Under the pieces are notes generated by a model. That model saw only the letters and a program-made list of their open reading frames with translations, made no database searches and was not told the DNA's origin. Of a stretch of DNA of 64,000 nt, positions 10,681 to 20,924 are shown in pieces. Each line of letters opens with the position of its first letter. Position 1 is the stretch's first letter. This DNA is from Gracilaria gracilis. Lineage: Eukaryota; Rhodophyta; Florideophyceae; Gracilariales; Gracilariaceae. Both the position numbers and the translations under genes were made by a program. The stretch is from contig JARGSG010000086.1 in assembly GCA_030374805.1 (NCBI GenBank), positions 1 to 64,000 on the forward strand, in the 5' to 3' direction.

Positions 10681-11248
10681 TTACCTTTCCGGTTTCTCTT
10701 TGACGACTTCTCTCGCCAACCTGTTCGGTTTCTTCTTGCGTCTACCTTTACGGTCATCATCCGACGAATGAACCAGTATCGGTATCGGAGCTCGAGGAAT
10801 CGGGTGGTCAGAGTCGTAGCCGCGAGTCTTTCCCTTTCTCCTCCTCCTTTCTTTACCCTTGCGGTTTCTTCTTCGTCGCCCCTCTTCTGGGTCAGACGAA
10901 TCGTCCTCAGGGTCCACCAGTCTTGGTGTCCTTTCGAACGTTACCTCCAATGGGTGGCAAGTACACGTCTCGAGGGCTCATCTCTATATGGCCCTCTTGA
11001 CCTTGCCTTAAACCTTGTAGGTACGCACTATCGGCCGGAATTGGCTTGATTGGTGCGGAAGAACCGGCAGGGATCCCTTGTGGTATGCGAGTAACCACAT
11101 TCACCCCAGGGGTTTTGGCTTCCGCCATTCCTTCAGAAACCCAAAGGTCTTGAACCACTCGGTAGATATGCTCCCGGGCACCCGTTAAGAGGTATGTTTT
11201 CAACCAATTTAGGTATGCGTTGAGAGAGCTCGTGCACGGCTCGATCAA
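10681..11248 (-). pseudogene. N-terminal region of element A gag, shifted frames
   Basis: Two overlapping open pieces lie between the 5' LTR and the main gag frame. 10907-11248 shares the gag frame. 10681-10950 is one frame off and encodes a charged, low-complexity segment (DPEDDSSDPEEGRRRRNRKGKERRR). The charge pattern continues into the gag ORF (NESSDSDSDTDTT), so a single ancestral gag with one or two indels is the simplest reading. An assembly error is possible. Confidence 0.5.
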
Positions 11249-11688
11249 CCACCAAGCGGGGTAACGGCGTCCATGTCCATTGAGGTCATAGCTTCATTAA
11301 CCGTAGCGGTAAAAAGAGCTTTCGCTCGATCTTCCAATTGGGGCCAAAAGGTCCTCAACCGTTGTCGGCAAATCCTTGTTAGGTTCAGGAGCCAACGGTG
11401 GCTGAGTGCCCGTATCCTTTGAGGTTCCGGCCCGAGGTTGCCGAAGCAACTCCTCGGGATTATCCAGAATGGGTTTTAGCGGCCGAAGCCGCAGCAGAAC
11501 CCTTGTGGCTAGGTGGCGCGCTAGAGCCACGAGTAATCCTTGTAGGTCTTTCCATAGTGACCAATAGTGGTATCCAATTGCTTCGCGAGTATTCCTACGA
11601 AACCAAATAGGTGTGTGAACTTCCAGAATCCTTTCGAATGTCTTCTGTTTCACCAGTAAAGGTACGACAAAAACCAAGAAACTTCTAA

Positions 11689-11700
11689 GTCGGGAGACCA
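11689..11700 (-). other. Primer-binding site of element A
   Basis: Three bases inside the 5' LTR the minus strand reads TGGTCTCCCGAC, with the TGG that pairs with a tRNA CCA end. The tRNA species is not identified from sequence alone. Confidence 0.6.
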
Positions 11701-11703
11701 AAA

Positions 11704-12215
11704 TGTCGTACAAATACCGATAAGGTGTGGGGTCCCGCCTGGTAGAGGGAGCGCGCGAGGGGCTCAACCTAAAGGGGACAAAACACACAACCAATATGGT
11801 AGTAGGGCACCTGAAACCCGCAGGGGCAAACGGCGGGGGCAACTAGTCTAGACCGTGTAGGTGTACGGTAGTAGACGTCGACGCGCGGTAAAACCTGAAT
11901 AGTAATAGAGTAGCAAGTGACCAAGATGGTATAGTTACTGCCCTAGTGGTGCCTGACTTTACAATACCCGAGGGGGAAGGCGAGGTGCACCACAATATAT
12001 ACAAGGTGCACCGACGCCGATCTCCCATGCGGGCATGACGTCATCGGCTGTGCCCATGACCTACTGTCATGGGCCAGCAATGCTAAACTATCCTAGACTA
12101 TAAATTAGAAATTAGAAATTATAAAATACAGAATACCAATTGGGTACAGTGCAGCCAGCAAGGCGCACCAGAAGGCCCACGTGGCACCAACCCATTGAGG
12201 TCTCATTGTACTACA
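11704..12215 (-). repeat. 5' LTR of element A
   Basis: 512-bp LTR, TGTCGTAC...TACTACA on the plus strand. It is followed by the target duplication TTAAC at 12216-12220, and then by CTGTATAACG, which in the uninterrupted copy at 24417 directly follows TTTAAC. Confidence 0.95.
11993..12074 (-). promoter_or_regulatory. Putative core promoter in the element A LTR
   Basis: Read on the minus strand, a perfect 9-bp dyad (GCCCATGAC-CTACT-GTCATGGGC, 12052-12074) is followed by the CRE/ATF octamer TGACGTCA (12036-12043) and, about 40 bp later, by GTATATATTG, a TATA-like box near 11993-12002. Order and spacing suit a Pol II promoter driving gag-pol. The motifs are seen; the function is inferred. Confidence 0.5.
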
Positions 12216-12431
12216 TTAACCTGTATAACGTGCTATCATGTACTTGCTCACATTTGGCCGAGAGCATTGTGGAGGTCGAAAAACTTGGCCTCTCAATTGT
12301 TAATCTGTAGGCGGAACGCCATAGATTGATCCTCAAGGCCTCGACCCGCCGCCCAATGGCTTCACAGTCGCGCCTTTGCAAGGACGCAAGCTCATTTCGT
12401 CGTTCCTCACGGTTTTTGCGCCCAATGCGCT
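12216..12431. repeat. 5S-linked unit, copy 1, middle segment
   Basis: Matches 24412-24627 in the uninterrupted copy. The minus strand encodes the coiled-coil end of the family described at 24446-25156. The segment ends in CGCT (12428-12431), the target-site duplication of element B. Confidence 0.85.
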
Positions 12432-12647
12432 GTATGCAGATATGCAGAACTGAACGCCGCGCTTCGCATGCGAAACAAAAGAGAAAGGCCGGTGATCGAT
12501 CAGGAGTGCTTCTCTGCTCCCCCGTCGCCTTGGCTTTATTATAGGCAGCCTAGTTTTCTCTGGATTTCAATTCGAAACAACGGCGCTCTCGCCACGGCGC
12601 AGTGTTCCCCTACCTGCAATCCAGACTCTGATGTCTGTTGGGTAACA
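12432..12647 (-). repeat. 3' LTR of element B
   Basis: 216-bp direct repeat of 18260-18475. On the minus strand it starts TGTTACCCAACAGAC and ends CTGCATAC. The adjoining internal bases, GTTCCTTGGACCCC (minus), are a weak polypurine tract. Confidence 0.9.
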
Positions 12648-12666
12648 GGGGTCCAAGGAACAACTC

Positions 12667-14512
12667 TCAGTTTGTTTCTTCAGGGAAACACAACTTCAGA
12701 GCTCTGGTTTTGAGTTCGAGGTCTTTGGACGTATACAGGTAGTCTTGGAGCAGACCAGGTAGGTCTTCACAAATGTTTGCTAAAGGCTCCCAGGTTTTGT
12801 CCATGTTGTCCGGTAGTCCTTCCCACTCAACCAAAATCTCTATTCCAGTAGGTCCATCTCTGATACTGCCTAAGGATTTGGCTGCTTGCCACTGTGTCTC
12901 GTTGCTACGAGCATACTCCAAAAGTGCTGGATCAACTTCGTGATTGTCCAGGTCCGCTCTGTAGAGTATCAGACGCGAGACATGCACAAATTGTTTCTTG
13001 TGCTGCACAAGATCTTCGACCTCAAAAACCCAGTTGGACTTTGTTGCAACGACGCGACGAGGGCCTTTCCATTGAAACTCAAGCTTATGTTTGCGTCGTG
13101 ATCTTGCCTCACGAACCAGAACATAACTTCCCACTTCAATGTCGCTTCGATGAATATTAGTTTTGTCGTTGTGCCTTTGAATCCTCTTCTTTCGGCTTGT
13201 GCTTACTTTAGATTTAACCTCTCGGTGCATATTTTCTAATGCATCCTGGAGCTCTTTGACTGACAGCAATTGTCGCATTCTAAGCTCATCTTGCGTAGAA
13301 GCGTACATAAACTGTTCCACAGGCCAAGCCCTCATTAATGGTCTAACAGGAACATGACCGGTGAATACTTCGAGTGCTGTGCGATACACTAACGGTTCGG
13401 CCTCAGATCCCAGACCCAGTCGCTGCAGCGGTGCATGGTTTAACACACTCTGCACACTCTCTGCCACGCGCGGCCATTCTTTTTCTCCCATTTTCCATTC
13501 CGAAAGCAAGGCTTTGCAAGCTCTCAAAACTTCACGACACACTCTTTCAACTGATCCGTTACTCCAAGGACAGTACGGTGTTGTAAAATAGTGCGAGTAG
13601 TGGAATTCTTTGGATAACAAATGTAGTAACTGGTTCTTGAAATGAGCACCTTGGTCTGTTACTAGCCACTCCCAGCCCCCGAACGAAGCAATCCACATAC
13701 TAAGCGCTTCAGCCACTGCTGTGCTGTCTGCCCTGATGCAAGGCCAAAGCCAAACATATGAAGATAAATCGTCTCTGATGATCAGAATGTATTTCTGAGT
13801 AGTTGTGCTGTCTCCCATGTAGAGGAAATCGCAATGCAGAACTTCATTTGGTCTTGTCGCGTGAAGGGCGCTTCCAAATGGTCTTGGTATGCGGGAGCCG
13901 GTCCGCGATATGAGGCAATGTATACAGCCTTTGACGAAACGTATAACATCTTGCTTCTGTGTTTTCCAGTACACTTGCTCTCTCAAAACGCTCAACGTAG
14001 CGTCCACACCGCGGTGTCCTCCAATTCCACAGTGCGCTACTACCAAGAACTTGAGAAGCATTTCTTGATCTGTTTCAGGGATAAGAAATGCTTTTCCGAC
14101 CATCCAGGTACTGGTTTCATCATCCCATTTTTGACCTTTGCAATGCTCTTTGGTCAAACCCGCATTCAATTGCGCCTCTCGAACATTGCCAAGCGTTGGC
14201 CACGGAAAATCAGAAGGGTTAGGGACAATCTGCTTCGCTCTTTTGACCAGGCTGTGAATGGATCCCATCTGGTTCTCACGGATTCTGTAGGACTTTGTCC
14301 ACCTTGTCAACATGTCCGCAAATATATTAGCCGCTCCAGCCATGTGTTCGATTATATATCTGAACTGCGACAAAAATAAAGCCCAGCGTTGGACTTTGGT
14401 AATGACATGACGACCTAGATTGGGCTCGAAAGCCTCCAGGTCAAAAACGAACAACAGATTCCTATGATCGGTGAAAAGATGTAGGGGATTGCCCGAGAGA
14501 AAGAAGTAGTCC
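12667..14512 (-). CDS. pol: Pol of element B, RNase H end to integrase and chromodomain
   Basis: An open frame (about 614 codons up to the TRIM junction) starts inside RNase H (LFTDHRNLLFVFD). It runs through an HHCC zinc site (H...GGHRGVDATL...CIHC) and an integrase core with the catalytic pattern HCDFLYMGD, TDQGAHF and NGSVERVCRE. A chromodomain ends the protein (IEILVEWEGLPDNMDKTWEP), a module known to guide chromovirus integration to chromatin. All three DDE residues are present. The upstream part of pol continues beyond the TRIM element at 15383, so the intact-looking frame here is the downstream half of an interrupted gene. Its sequence is far from elements A, C and D. Confidence 0.9.
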
Positions 14513-15382
14513 TGTAATAGAGTGGCACCCGTCCAGCTAGTGGACATGAAACCACGCACCCGTTAATGCTTGATGAAGAAATGGTGCTCAAGGAAGTTAA
14601 ATAGACAAGCCTGTCGAGGCATAGCTACATTCTAATCTAGTCATTGGCAGTGTCACTGCAGCTCTGAACTGTCGATCATTCGGTAAACATGTTGTACCAA
14701 CCTCCCTCGCCTTCATTCTCTTACATTTGGTAGCATCAACAGGTTCGAACTCCGGACAGCTGAGTTATGGACACGCGCACGACAGCCAGAGACTATCCGC
14801 ATATCTTGAAAGAATTGGCAATTGTTACCCTCCATGCTGATAGGTCCAGGACAAGAATTTAAGGTCAAAGGACATCAGGTGGGCAGACGGGAAGATGCCG
14901 ACGGCGGAATAAATACGTCTCCTGAGCATCAGTTTTCGTAAACATGTAGAAGGGTTCTATTGATCGCGGTTATTTGTAGGTGCCACATATGCACGCAAAA
15001 TGGAGAACACCGACGAAAAGAACAAACACACATTAAGAAGACTGAAGCGATATACGAGTTATTTATGGGAATTCTATTGAGTTTTGTCAATGAAGATTAT
15101 CGATGAGGACATCGACTTTGAAAAAGAAAGGTGAATCGATGAGGGCATCGATTCTAAGAGAAAGGTGAATGTAATAGAGTGGCACCCGTCCAGCTAGTGG
15201 ACATGAAACCACGCACCCGTTAATGCTTGATGAAGCAATGGTGCTCAAGGAAGTTAAATAGACAAGCCTGTCGAGGCATAGCTACATTCTAATCTAGTCA
15301 TTGGCAGTGTCACTGCAGCTCTGAACTGTCGATCATTCGGTAAACATGTTGTACCAACCTCCCTCGCCTTCATTCTCTTACA
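14513..15382 (+). mobile_element. TRIM-like miniature LTR retrotransposon nested in element B
   Basis: 870 bp with 213-bp terminal direct repeats (14513-14725 and 15170-15382; one mismatch), TGTAATAG...CTCTTACA, and the 5-bp duplication AGTCC on both sides (14508-14512, 15383-15387). The 444-bp interior has no coding capacity. Two bases inside the left repeat is a PBS-like TGGTAGCATCAACAGG (14728 on). A purine tract, AAGAGAAAGGTGAA (15156-15169), abuts the right repeat, giving plus orientation. These features define a non-autonomous terminal-repeat retrotransposon in miniature. It splits RNase H of element B: QVFKKLD on one side continues to YFFLSGNP on the other. Confidence 0.92.
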
Positions 15383-16510
15383 AGTCCAGCTTTTTGAACA
15401 CTTGATTAATGGCATACGCTTCCTTCTCTGGTGTGCTCCACCGCTGTTGTGTTGTTGTGAACGCTTGGCCAACAAATGCCAACGGTTCGTGTCGTTGCTC
15501 GCATAACGGTTTGTCACAATCTTCGGATGGTACTTGTGTCACTACTCCAGTTCCGAAGCATCGGTCATTACACAGATAGTATGTCCTGCTTTGGGGTATG
15601 ACAAGTGTACGGCATCGCGTAATCGTTGTTGTAGGAGGTCAAAGGCTTCTTGGTGTTCTTGTTTCCATCCTACACTGCTCAATCTTAATCGTTGTACAGA
15701 CTTCTTGGTCATTTTTGAAGATATTTTGTAGGCTTCTTCTAGTACTTCTGTCAATGTTAACAAAAGTTTGGCGGCGTCTGGGATGCATTGCGACATCCAT
15801 CGTACACAATGCACGAACTCGGAAAGTTCGGCTGCGTTCTGTGGAGTATCAATGTCTTTCAGAGCTTCAACACGAGTTGGGTCCAGACGGTAGCCGTTTT
15901 CGTTGATTATGCGGCCACACCACCTTACTTCTTTCCGAAAGAAAGAACTCTTCTTTATAGAGATGAACAATCCGTTTTCCACACAGGTCTGGAAGAACCT
16001 TTCCAAGATATTAAGCAAAGTCTTCTCGTCAACTGCATGTATTATGAAGTCGTCGACCCAGAGCTTAAAGTTCTCCTGAAGGTCCGCAAAGGCCGTTTGT
16101 ACGCATCGTTGGAAATGCGGTACAGCATTCGTCAGTCCCATCAGTACACGACGTGATGAGAATATGCCTGTCGGGCTTATCACACCACATTTGTCGTACG
16201 AATCGGGGTGCAATGCAACTTGCCAATATCCTGACACATAATCGATGACAGCGAATGCCTTACTGCCAGCAAAATCGTGAATCTCGGAGTCCACGTGCGG
16301 CATTGGCCATACTACTTTCTGTGTCGCGGGGTTAATGGGACGAAGGTCCACCGTCATTCTGAACTTTGATTTGCTTGGTTTTGGAACGACTAGTGGGGCC
16401 GAAAGCCATTTTGCATCTGGGTATGGCATCATGAGGTCCATGTCTAACAGCTTCTGTAAGAATGCATCTAAGAATACCCGCTGTTCTAGCGGATATCTGC
16501 GCACTTTCAC
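15383..16510 (-). pseudogene. pol: Pol of element B, reverse transcriptase half, one frameshift
   Basis: Encodes a gypsy-type reverse transcriptase. Visible motifs are PLVVPKPSKSKFRMTVDLRPINP, AVIDYVSGYWQVALHPD, LMGLTNAVPHFQ and the catalytic WVDDFIIHA, then the start of RNase H (ICVMTDASE). The frame stops at 15542, and reading one base over gives VVTQVPSEDCDKPL, leading to the TRIM junction at 15383, so one indel lies near 15545. The frame is open upstream towards 16572 and lies in the -1 frame relative to gag-protease. WVDD in place of YIDD or FLDD, and the overall motif set, place B in a lineage separate from A and C. Confidence 0.85.
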
Positions 16511-16584
16511 CTTGATTGGTTTCCGTTCTTTGAACGTTTCAATTCTTAAGGGAGGAAAGCTGGCTGGGGGCGACTTGCCCAGCC

Positions 16585-18213
16585 TTAATCGAAAATCTTC
16601 TTATACTTCTGGAAACAATTCTCAAGAAACTGTTGACCATCTTCTGAAAGACCTTGTAACTTAGCATCGTTTAGAGATTTGTCCATTGCACTCCTGATTG
16701 CTTCTTCAGAGTCTTCACCGACGTCGAGGTAGATCCCGTCATCGTCACTGTCGCATTCATCGTCATGGCTGCCATGCATGACACCCGTGTTCGAAACCAT
16801 AGAGACTTTGTTGATGTCTTGGTCACGTTCCATGTTCACTTTTGACGATGCGTACAGTATGGGTATATCTATTTCTTCGCCGACACGAGACCGTGCAGCG
16901 TCCAAAAGGACACGATTATTCAAACCAAGAGCATTCAGTAACTGTCTTCCAATTACTACCCCTGATGTTGATTCATTTGCAATCAGCCAATCTACACCGC
17001 GTAACATCATATTTTTTCCATGTCGGATCTCCAACATGACGTCTGCTGTGACTTTCAGGTCACAGGTAATTGGCGGTGCTGCTTTGTTAAAAACGTCAAA
17101 CGAAACTTGACGTGCTAACTTATGAATAGCTTTGATGCCGTCATGCTTTCGAAGATTCAAATACAAATCATTCGGCATGATGTTAGCTGATGCTCCTTGA
17201 TCTGCAGTAACTTCTGTCTCGAGTTTTCCGCCACAAAAGAAAGCATCAAATACTGTAGACGAGCGTTCATCCTCAGTAGACAATTCTGCATCACCTATTT
17301 TCTTCGCTGAGTTAAGGATCTTCCTGTCTTTTCTACTCTCTTTGAAAGCTTTGAGAAAGGCTTCCTTTTCTTCAGGTGTAGAATTCGGACACTTACTGAT
17401 GTAGTGCCTTTTACCCTTACACTTCACCTTATTGAAGCAGAAGGGTGCCCCTTTTCGCTGCTTATTACGGCAATTTTCTTCAACATTATCATCTCGCTTA
17501 CGCTTGTGAGACGTAGGCGGCTGCAGAGTGATAGGAATTATTGAGTCATTTGAAATATCGTTCTTGTTGCGATGAACGTACTCATATTCCTCTGCTTCTT
17601 CAGCGAGACGTCTAACGTAAGCACCAAAGTCTTTTGTGTGCAGGCCTGCATGAGATTCAATCCGAAGTATGCCCTCCATGTGCTCTTGTAGGCGACGGGG
17701 TTTCACTCTCTCTCGAATATGCTTTATGGCCACCTCTGGGTTCTTCGTGATAGCTTCGGAATATCCGTGATCACGTAACGCATTTCGATACTTCACTACC
17801 AGATTGTATACACGACCTTCAGCATCGTCGATGGTGAGATCCATCTTGACATCCTTGATTATTTTATCCCAGTGATCTACTCGAATCTTGTTCTTTGCAA
17901 TTTTTGATCGTTTCTGCAAGCATGTCTTGATCATTTCATCTGTAACTGTTTCAATAGATTCAGCATTGATGAAATTGCCTTCGATCATTGTCAGCATGAC
18001 TGTCTCTGTGACACTCATTTTCCATGACAAGGGATTGACATTAAGACCTTCCTTATTCTTCTCGGCAACTTGCTCCTCATAGCGCTTTCGCTTGCGCATA
18101 AACTGAGCGATCGAAGCAACGTCAACGTGTTCCAATTGCGGGGCTTCAATGCGTACGACAGTTGTCTGTTGAACATGCGTGTCCGCTTCGGGAATGTCTT
18201 CCTTCTGTGCCAT
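16585..18213 (-). CDS. gag: Gag-protease of element B
   Basis: 542 residues starting at ATG 18211-18213, about 47 bases inside the 5' LTR. The N-terminal half is helical and charged (gag-like). A CCHC-type cluster, C259-C265-H270-C275, has a longer first spacing (CX5CX4HX4C) than the usual CX2CX4HX4C. It is followed by a retropepsin-like region with ADQGASANI (D338), where most families have DTGA or DSGA. The end is acidic (DDECDSDDDG). The frame stops at 16585 and pol continues in the -1 frame. Roles: particle assembly, RNA binding and polyprotein processing. Protease activity with Q after the catalytic Asp is uncertain. Confidence 0.8.
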   Translation of the reverse strand: MAQKEDIPEADTHVQQTTVVRIEAPQLEHVDVASIAQFMRKRKRYEEQVAEKNKEGLNVNPLSWKMSVTETVMLTMIEGNFINAESIETVTDEMIKTCLQKRSKIAKNKIRVDHWDKIIKDVKMDLTIDDAEGRVYNLVVKYRNALRDHGYSEAITKNPEVAIKHIRERVKPRRLQEHMEGILRIESHAGLHTKDFGAYVRRLAEEAEEYEYVHRNKNDISNDSIIPITLQPPTSHKRKRDDNVEENCRNKQRKGAPFCFNKVKCKGKRHYISKCPNSTPEEKEAFLKAFKESRKDRKILNSAKKIGDAELSTEDERSSTVFDAFFCGGKLETEVTADQGASANIMPNDLYLNLRKHDGIKAIHKLARQVSFDVFNKAAPPITCDLKVTADVMLEIRHGKNMMLRGVDWLIANESTSGVVIGRQLLNALGLNNRVLLDAARSRVGEEIDIPILYASSKVNMERDQDINKVSMVSNTGVMHGSHDDECDSDDDGIYLDVGEDSEEAIRSAMDKSLNDAKLQGLSEDGQQFLENCFQKYKKIFD

Positions 18214-18259
18214 AGCTATGCGTTAAGAACTGCAAAACCTGTTTTTGCAAAAGTTATAA

Positions 18260-18475
18260 CTATGCAGATATGCAGAACTGAACGCCGCGCTTCGCAGGCG
18301 AAACAAAAGAGAAAGGCCGGTGATCGATCAGGAGTGCTTCTCTGCTCCCCCGTCGCCTTGGCTTTATTATAGTCAGCCTAGTTTTCTCTGGATTTCAATT
18401 CGAAACAACGGCGCTCTCGCCACGGCGCAGTGTTCCCCTACCTGCAATCCAGACTCTGATGTCTGTTGGGTAGCA
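18260..18475 (-). repeat. 5' LTR of element B
   Basis: 216-bp partner of 12432-12647 (four substitutions). The following bases CGCT (18476-18479) are the second copy of the target duplication, after which the 5S-linked unit resumes. Confidence 0.9.
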
Positions 18476-19560
18476 CGCTCCATACTCTACAACCATGGCT
18501 TTTTCCTTGACCTTACCAAACGCCTTCCTCCACTGCTCTAATCGTTCCCTTCTCTTCAGACAGACCTTGTGGTCTGTTGCATTGTTTCAGGTCATGCTCG
18601 AAAGGCACAGCAACCCAGCCCAGCAACCCAGCCCAGCAACCCAGTGTTAATTTCCAGATCGGCCATGCGTGCTATTACCTTACAAAAAAACTATGAAAGT
18701 AGAAGTTGGTAAAGGAGGAGGAGAGGAAGCGAACAAGACAACTATGCTGGCCTTACAATGTGCTCTCTGCCACACGACTATCATTTCGAATTGGCCTACT
18801 ATCCTTCATGATTTAGATTGGCGGTTTTCCTCAAATGCGAAGAGAGAGTGGTACATTTGGTTGTACTCTGCGTTACGTACACATTGCCCGGAGTAGAGTA
18901 GAGAGCTTGTACAGATAGAAAACCAGGGCATCTGTCCCTCCATCTTCTTTGGAATCTTGAAAACTTGGGATGGAAGTGAGAGCCTTGTAACAATCAAATA
19001 TGTCTTTGTGTTGCGGACGGTGGTCGGGTTGATGGACATGAAACTAATTCAGCACATAAGATGGCTGGATCGTATGGCAGATTTGGTCTACATACTGTTT
19101 ATCATAATACTGGATTGCGTTGCAGTGCTGATGGCTGTGGTTGGAGATGAGCAAGTGTTTTCTTCTTTTGGTTGTGTTGGTGGAAGAAAGAAAGAGAAAC
19201 GAGTCGAGTTGATACCACTTCATCCGGGGACGAAGGAGACGGGAATTAATAACGACGTGGTGGTTCCCTTTGGACACATTCGACCACATTAAGTCGACAT
19301 GCGCCGCATCCCATCCCAAACTGTGCAGCTAAGTCGCTCTGAGCTGGGCTAGTACTGACATGAGGGATCGGTCTAAAATCCCCAGTGCCGAATGTTTTTT
19401 CCCCTTTCTTCTTTCTCTCTCTTCTTTCTCTTTACCAGATCTCACTCGAGGCCACTCACTGACATTTTCTATCTCAACTCATCGAGCGCGTCCATTGACA
19501 AACAGTCCAGAGCAGCTTAACTTTAAAGAGCGGCGTCACGTTCTTCATCTATAGATACAA
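18476..19560. repeat. 5S-linked unit, copy 1, last segment
   Basis: Aligns with about 24628-25590. It contains the N-terminal part of the coiled-coil gene family on the minus strand, a conserved upstream block (GAGATGAGCAAGTGTTTTC and following) and a 5S rRNA copy at 19276-19395. Confidence 0.8.
19276..19395 (+). rRNA. 5S rRNA copy 1, diverged (probable pseudogene)
   Basis: 120 nt aligned end to end with 25394-25513. It carries several changes in normally conserved parts (CCAAACTGTGCAGC where the other copies read CCGAACTGCGAAGC; TCTAAAATCC for TCTGGAATCC). A T6 run follows. Expected product: large-subunit 5S RNA made by RNA polymerase III. The changes in loop and box regions suggest it is inactive. 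Confidence 0.75.
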
Positions 19561-20924
19561 CCGCAATATTGCGGAATCTTTATGACTTCGTGAACTAGTA
19601 GCAGGAACGTTAACTGCCGAAGGTAATAACCTACCGGGATGTTTGTAGCCAATATTACTCGTTCTTGCATGACTTGTGGTTAGCAGGGCAAACTCATGGT
19701 GAGGCGTTGGGCGACTTGGATGTGGGCTTAGTTCTCTGGGTAAGTTTGTATACCGTGTAAAGAACGCCAAATGCTCTCGGAAACACTAACTAGCCACAGG
19801 AGAAACTCTCGAATTCACTTCTGTCACCGATGTGGTTTTATGGCGTACCGTTGGTACAACGGTACTTGGAAACTCTCAGCGGCGAAATACATCGCCAGAT
19901 ACTCCTTGATCTTTTGCGCAGAAGGACCTGTTCTCTGACACCACCGGGAGCGAAAAAAGGAGTTCCGGGAACATGGAAGCTATACTTGTCGCAGCAACAA
20001 CCAGACGTTCTCAGTGTTTCTATGGCTGGCATTTGAAGTTACTGAAGAAGGGCCTATAAAGAATACTGAGTTCCTTACGGCAATTCACGACTGCATTCAA
20101 ACCGTCAACAAGGGAAACACTTACCGTGGAGCGCAATGTTCTGAAAGCAACCCTTCGTTCACTATTGTATCTTGCAACTTCCTGCAGAATACACACCCGG
20201 TTGCAACGTCTGGAACCAAGAGACCATCACAAATTCAATTATATATTGCATGCAGAAGGCCACTGCATGTAGGCTGGTCGGATTAGAGAAAACAAATGTT
20301 TGGACCCTCATTAATGATCAAACAAGAAACCCCATGCTGGAAGATCTTTGGAGCACTCCTTCTACCCAACACAAATTACAGGCCCGCAGATTTATCACAG
20401 ACACGGTGGGAAAACCCCGTCAAAACGACAATGAGTCGCGCGAAATGATCGGGAATGCGAATGAATTTGGGCACAACTCTCTCTCTCTCTCTCTCTTTGA
20501 AAGGAGTAGAGGCTTTTTGTGGAGGTTTTCCTTCAAGAATACATATCCTTGCCTGTTGAACTTGAGATCAAGCTATAGAACGGAGCAGTTGGAGTAACTT
20601 CTTCTTCTTTACTGTGGTCAGCCGCCCCTGATTCCGAGGCGGCCGAAGGTTGGAGTAACGAATAGGCAGGTATGACGCTTGTACTGCCTACAAAGCCCCA
20701 TTCGCAGGAAACGCTTATTGATACGGAGCTGTGTTGTTGAGGACTATATCCACATGGTGAATATAGATTTGGAAGTTGTTCCAAAGAAGGACAGCGATAT
20801 GCCGAGATACGGTAGCACCTATACATAACATTTCGATCTACACCTTACAGCTTCCGACAACGTTTAGACTTCCATGAAATAATGCACCGAACCGGGTGTC
20901 ATTCTTGAACGTCCCCAGAAGGTG
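19561..20924. other. No supported gene
   Basis: Contains short open stretches and a (CT)n run at 20477-20500. Nothing could be assigned to a family. Confidence 0.4.

Larger units (their letters stand above)
619..12215 (-). mobile_element. Ty3/gypsy LTR retrotransposon A, complete
   Basis: An 11,597-bp element bounded by TG...CA LTRs of 509 and 512 bp, with the 5-bp duplication TTAAC on both sides (614-618 and 12216-12220). Gag and pol are on the minus strand, so the 5' LTR is the right one. The order in element direction is LTR, PBS, gag, pol (protease, RT, RNase H, integrase, chromodomain-like tail), an antisense gene on the plus strand, PPT, LTR. It is inserted into a copy of the 5S-linked unit; the empty site is visible in the paralogue at about 24416. 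LTR identity indicates recent insertion, but gag and pol contain reading-frame lesions. Confidence 0.95.
12432..18475 (-). mobile_element. Ty3/gypsy LTR retrotransposon B
   Basis: 6,044-bp element with two 216-bp LTRs differing at four positions, flanked by CGCT on both sides (12428-12431 and 18476-18479). Gag-protease and pol are on the minus strand. It interrupts copy 1 of the 5S-linked unit at a point that is continuous in the copy at about 24630. A TRIM-like element (14513-15382) is nested inside pol. The leader is only about 47 bases, and I see no clear TGG primer-binding site. Confidence 0.92.
12248..19039 (-). pseudogene. Coiled-coil protein gene, copy 1, split by element B
   Basis: Copy 1 of the decayed gene family best seen at 24446-25156. 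The N-terminal end (ATG at 19037-19039, MSINPTTVRNTKTYLIV) lies in 18806-19039. The coiled-coil end (ERRNELASLQRRDCEAIGRR) lies in 12248-12427 and ends at TGA 12248-12250. Element B (12432-18475) sits between the two parts. In-frame stops occur in both halves, so it was probably inactive irrespective of the insertion. Coding strand is inferred from the coiled-coil heptads. Confidence 0.45.

Noticed and set aside
14738..14755. tRNA B-box-like GGTTCGAACTCC
   Set aside because: It lies within the extended primer-binding region of the TRIM element, and no A box or cloverleaf could be formed around it.
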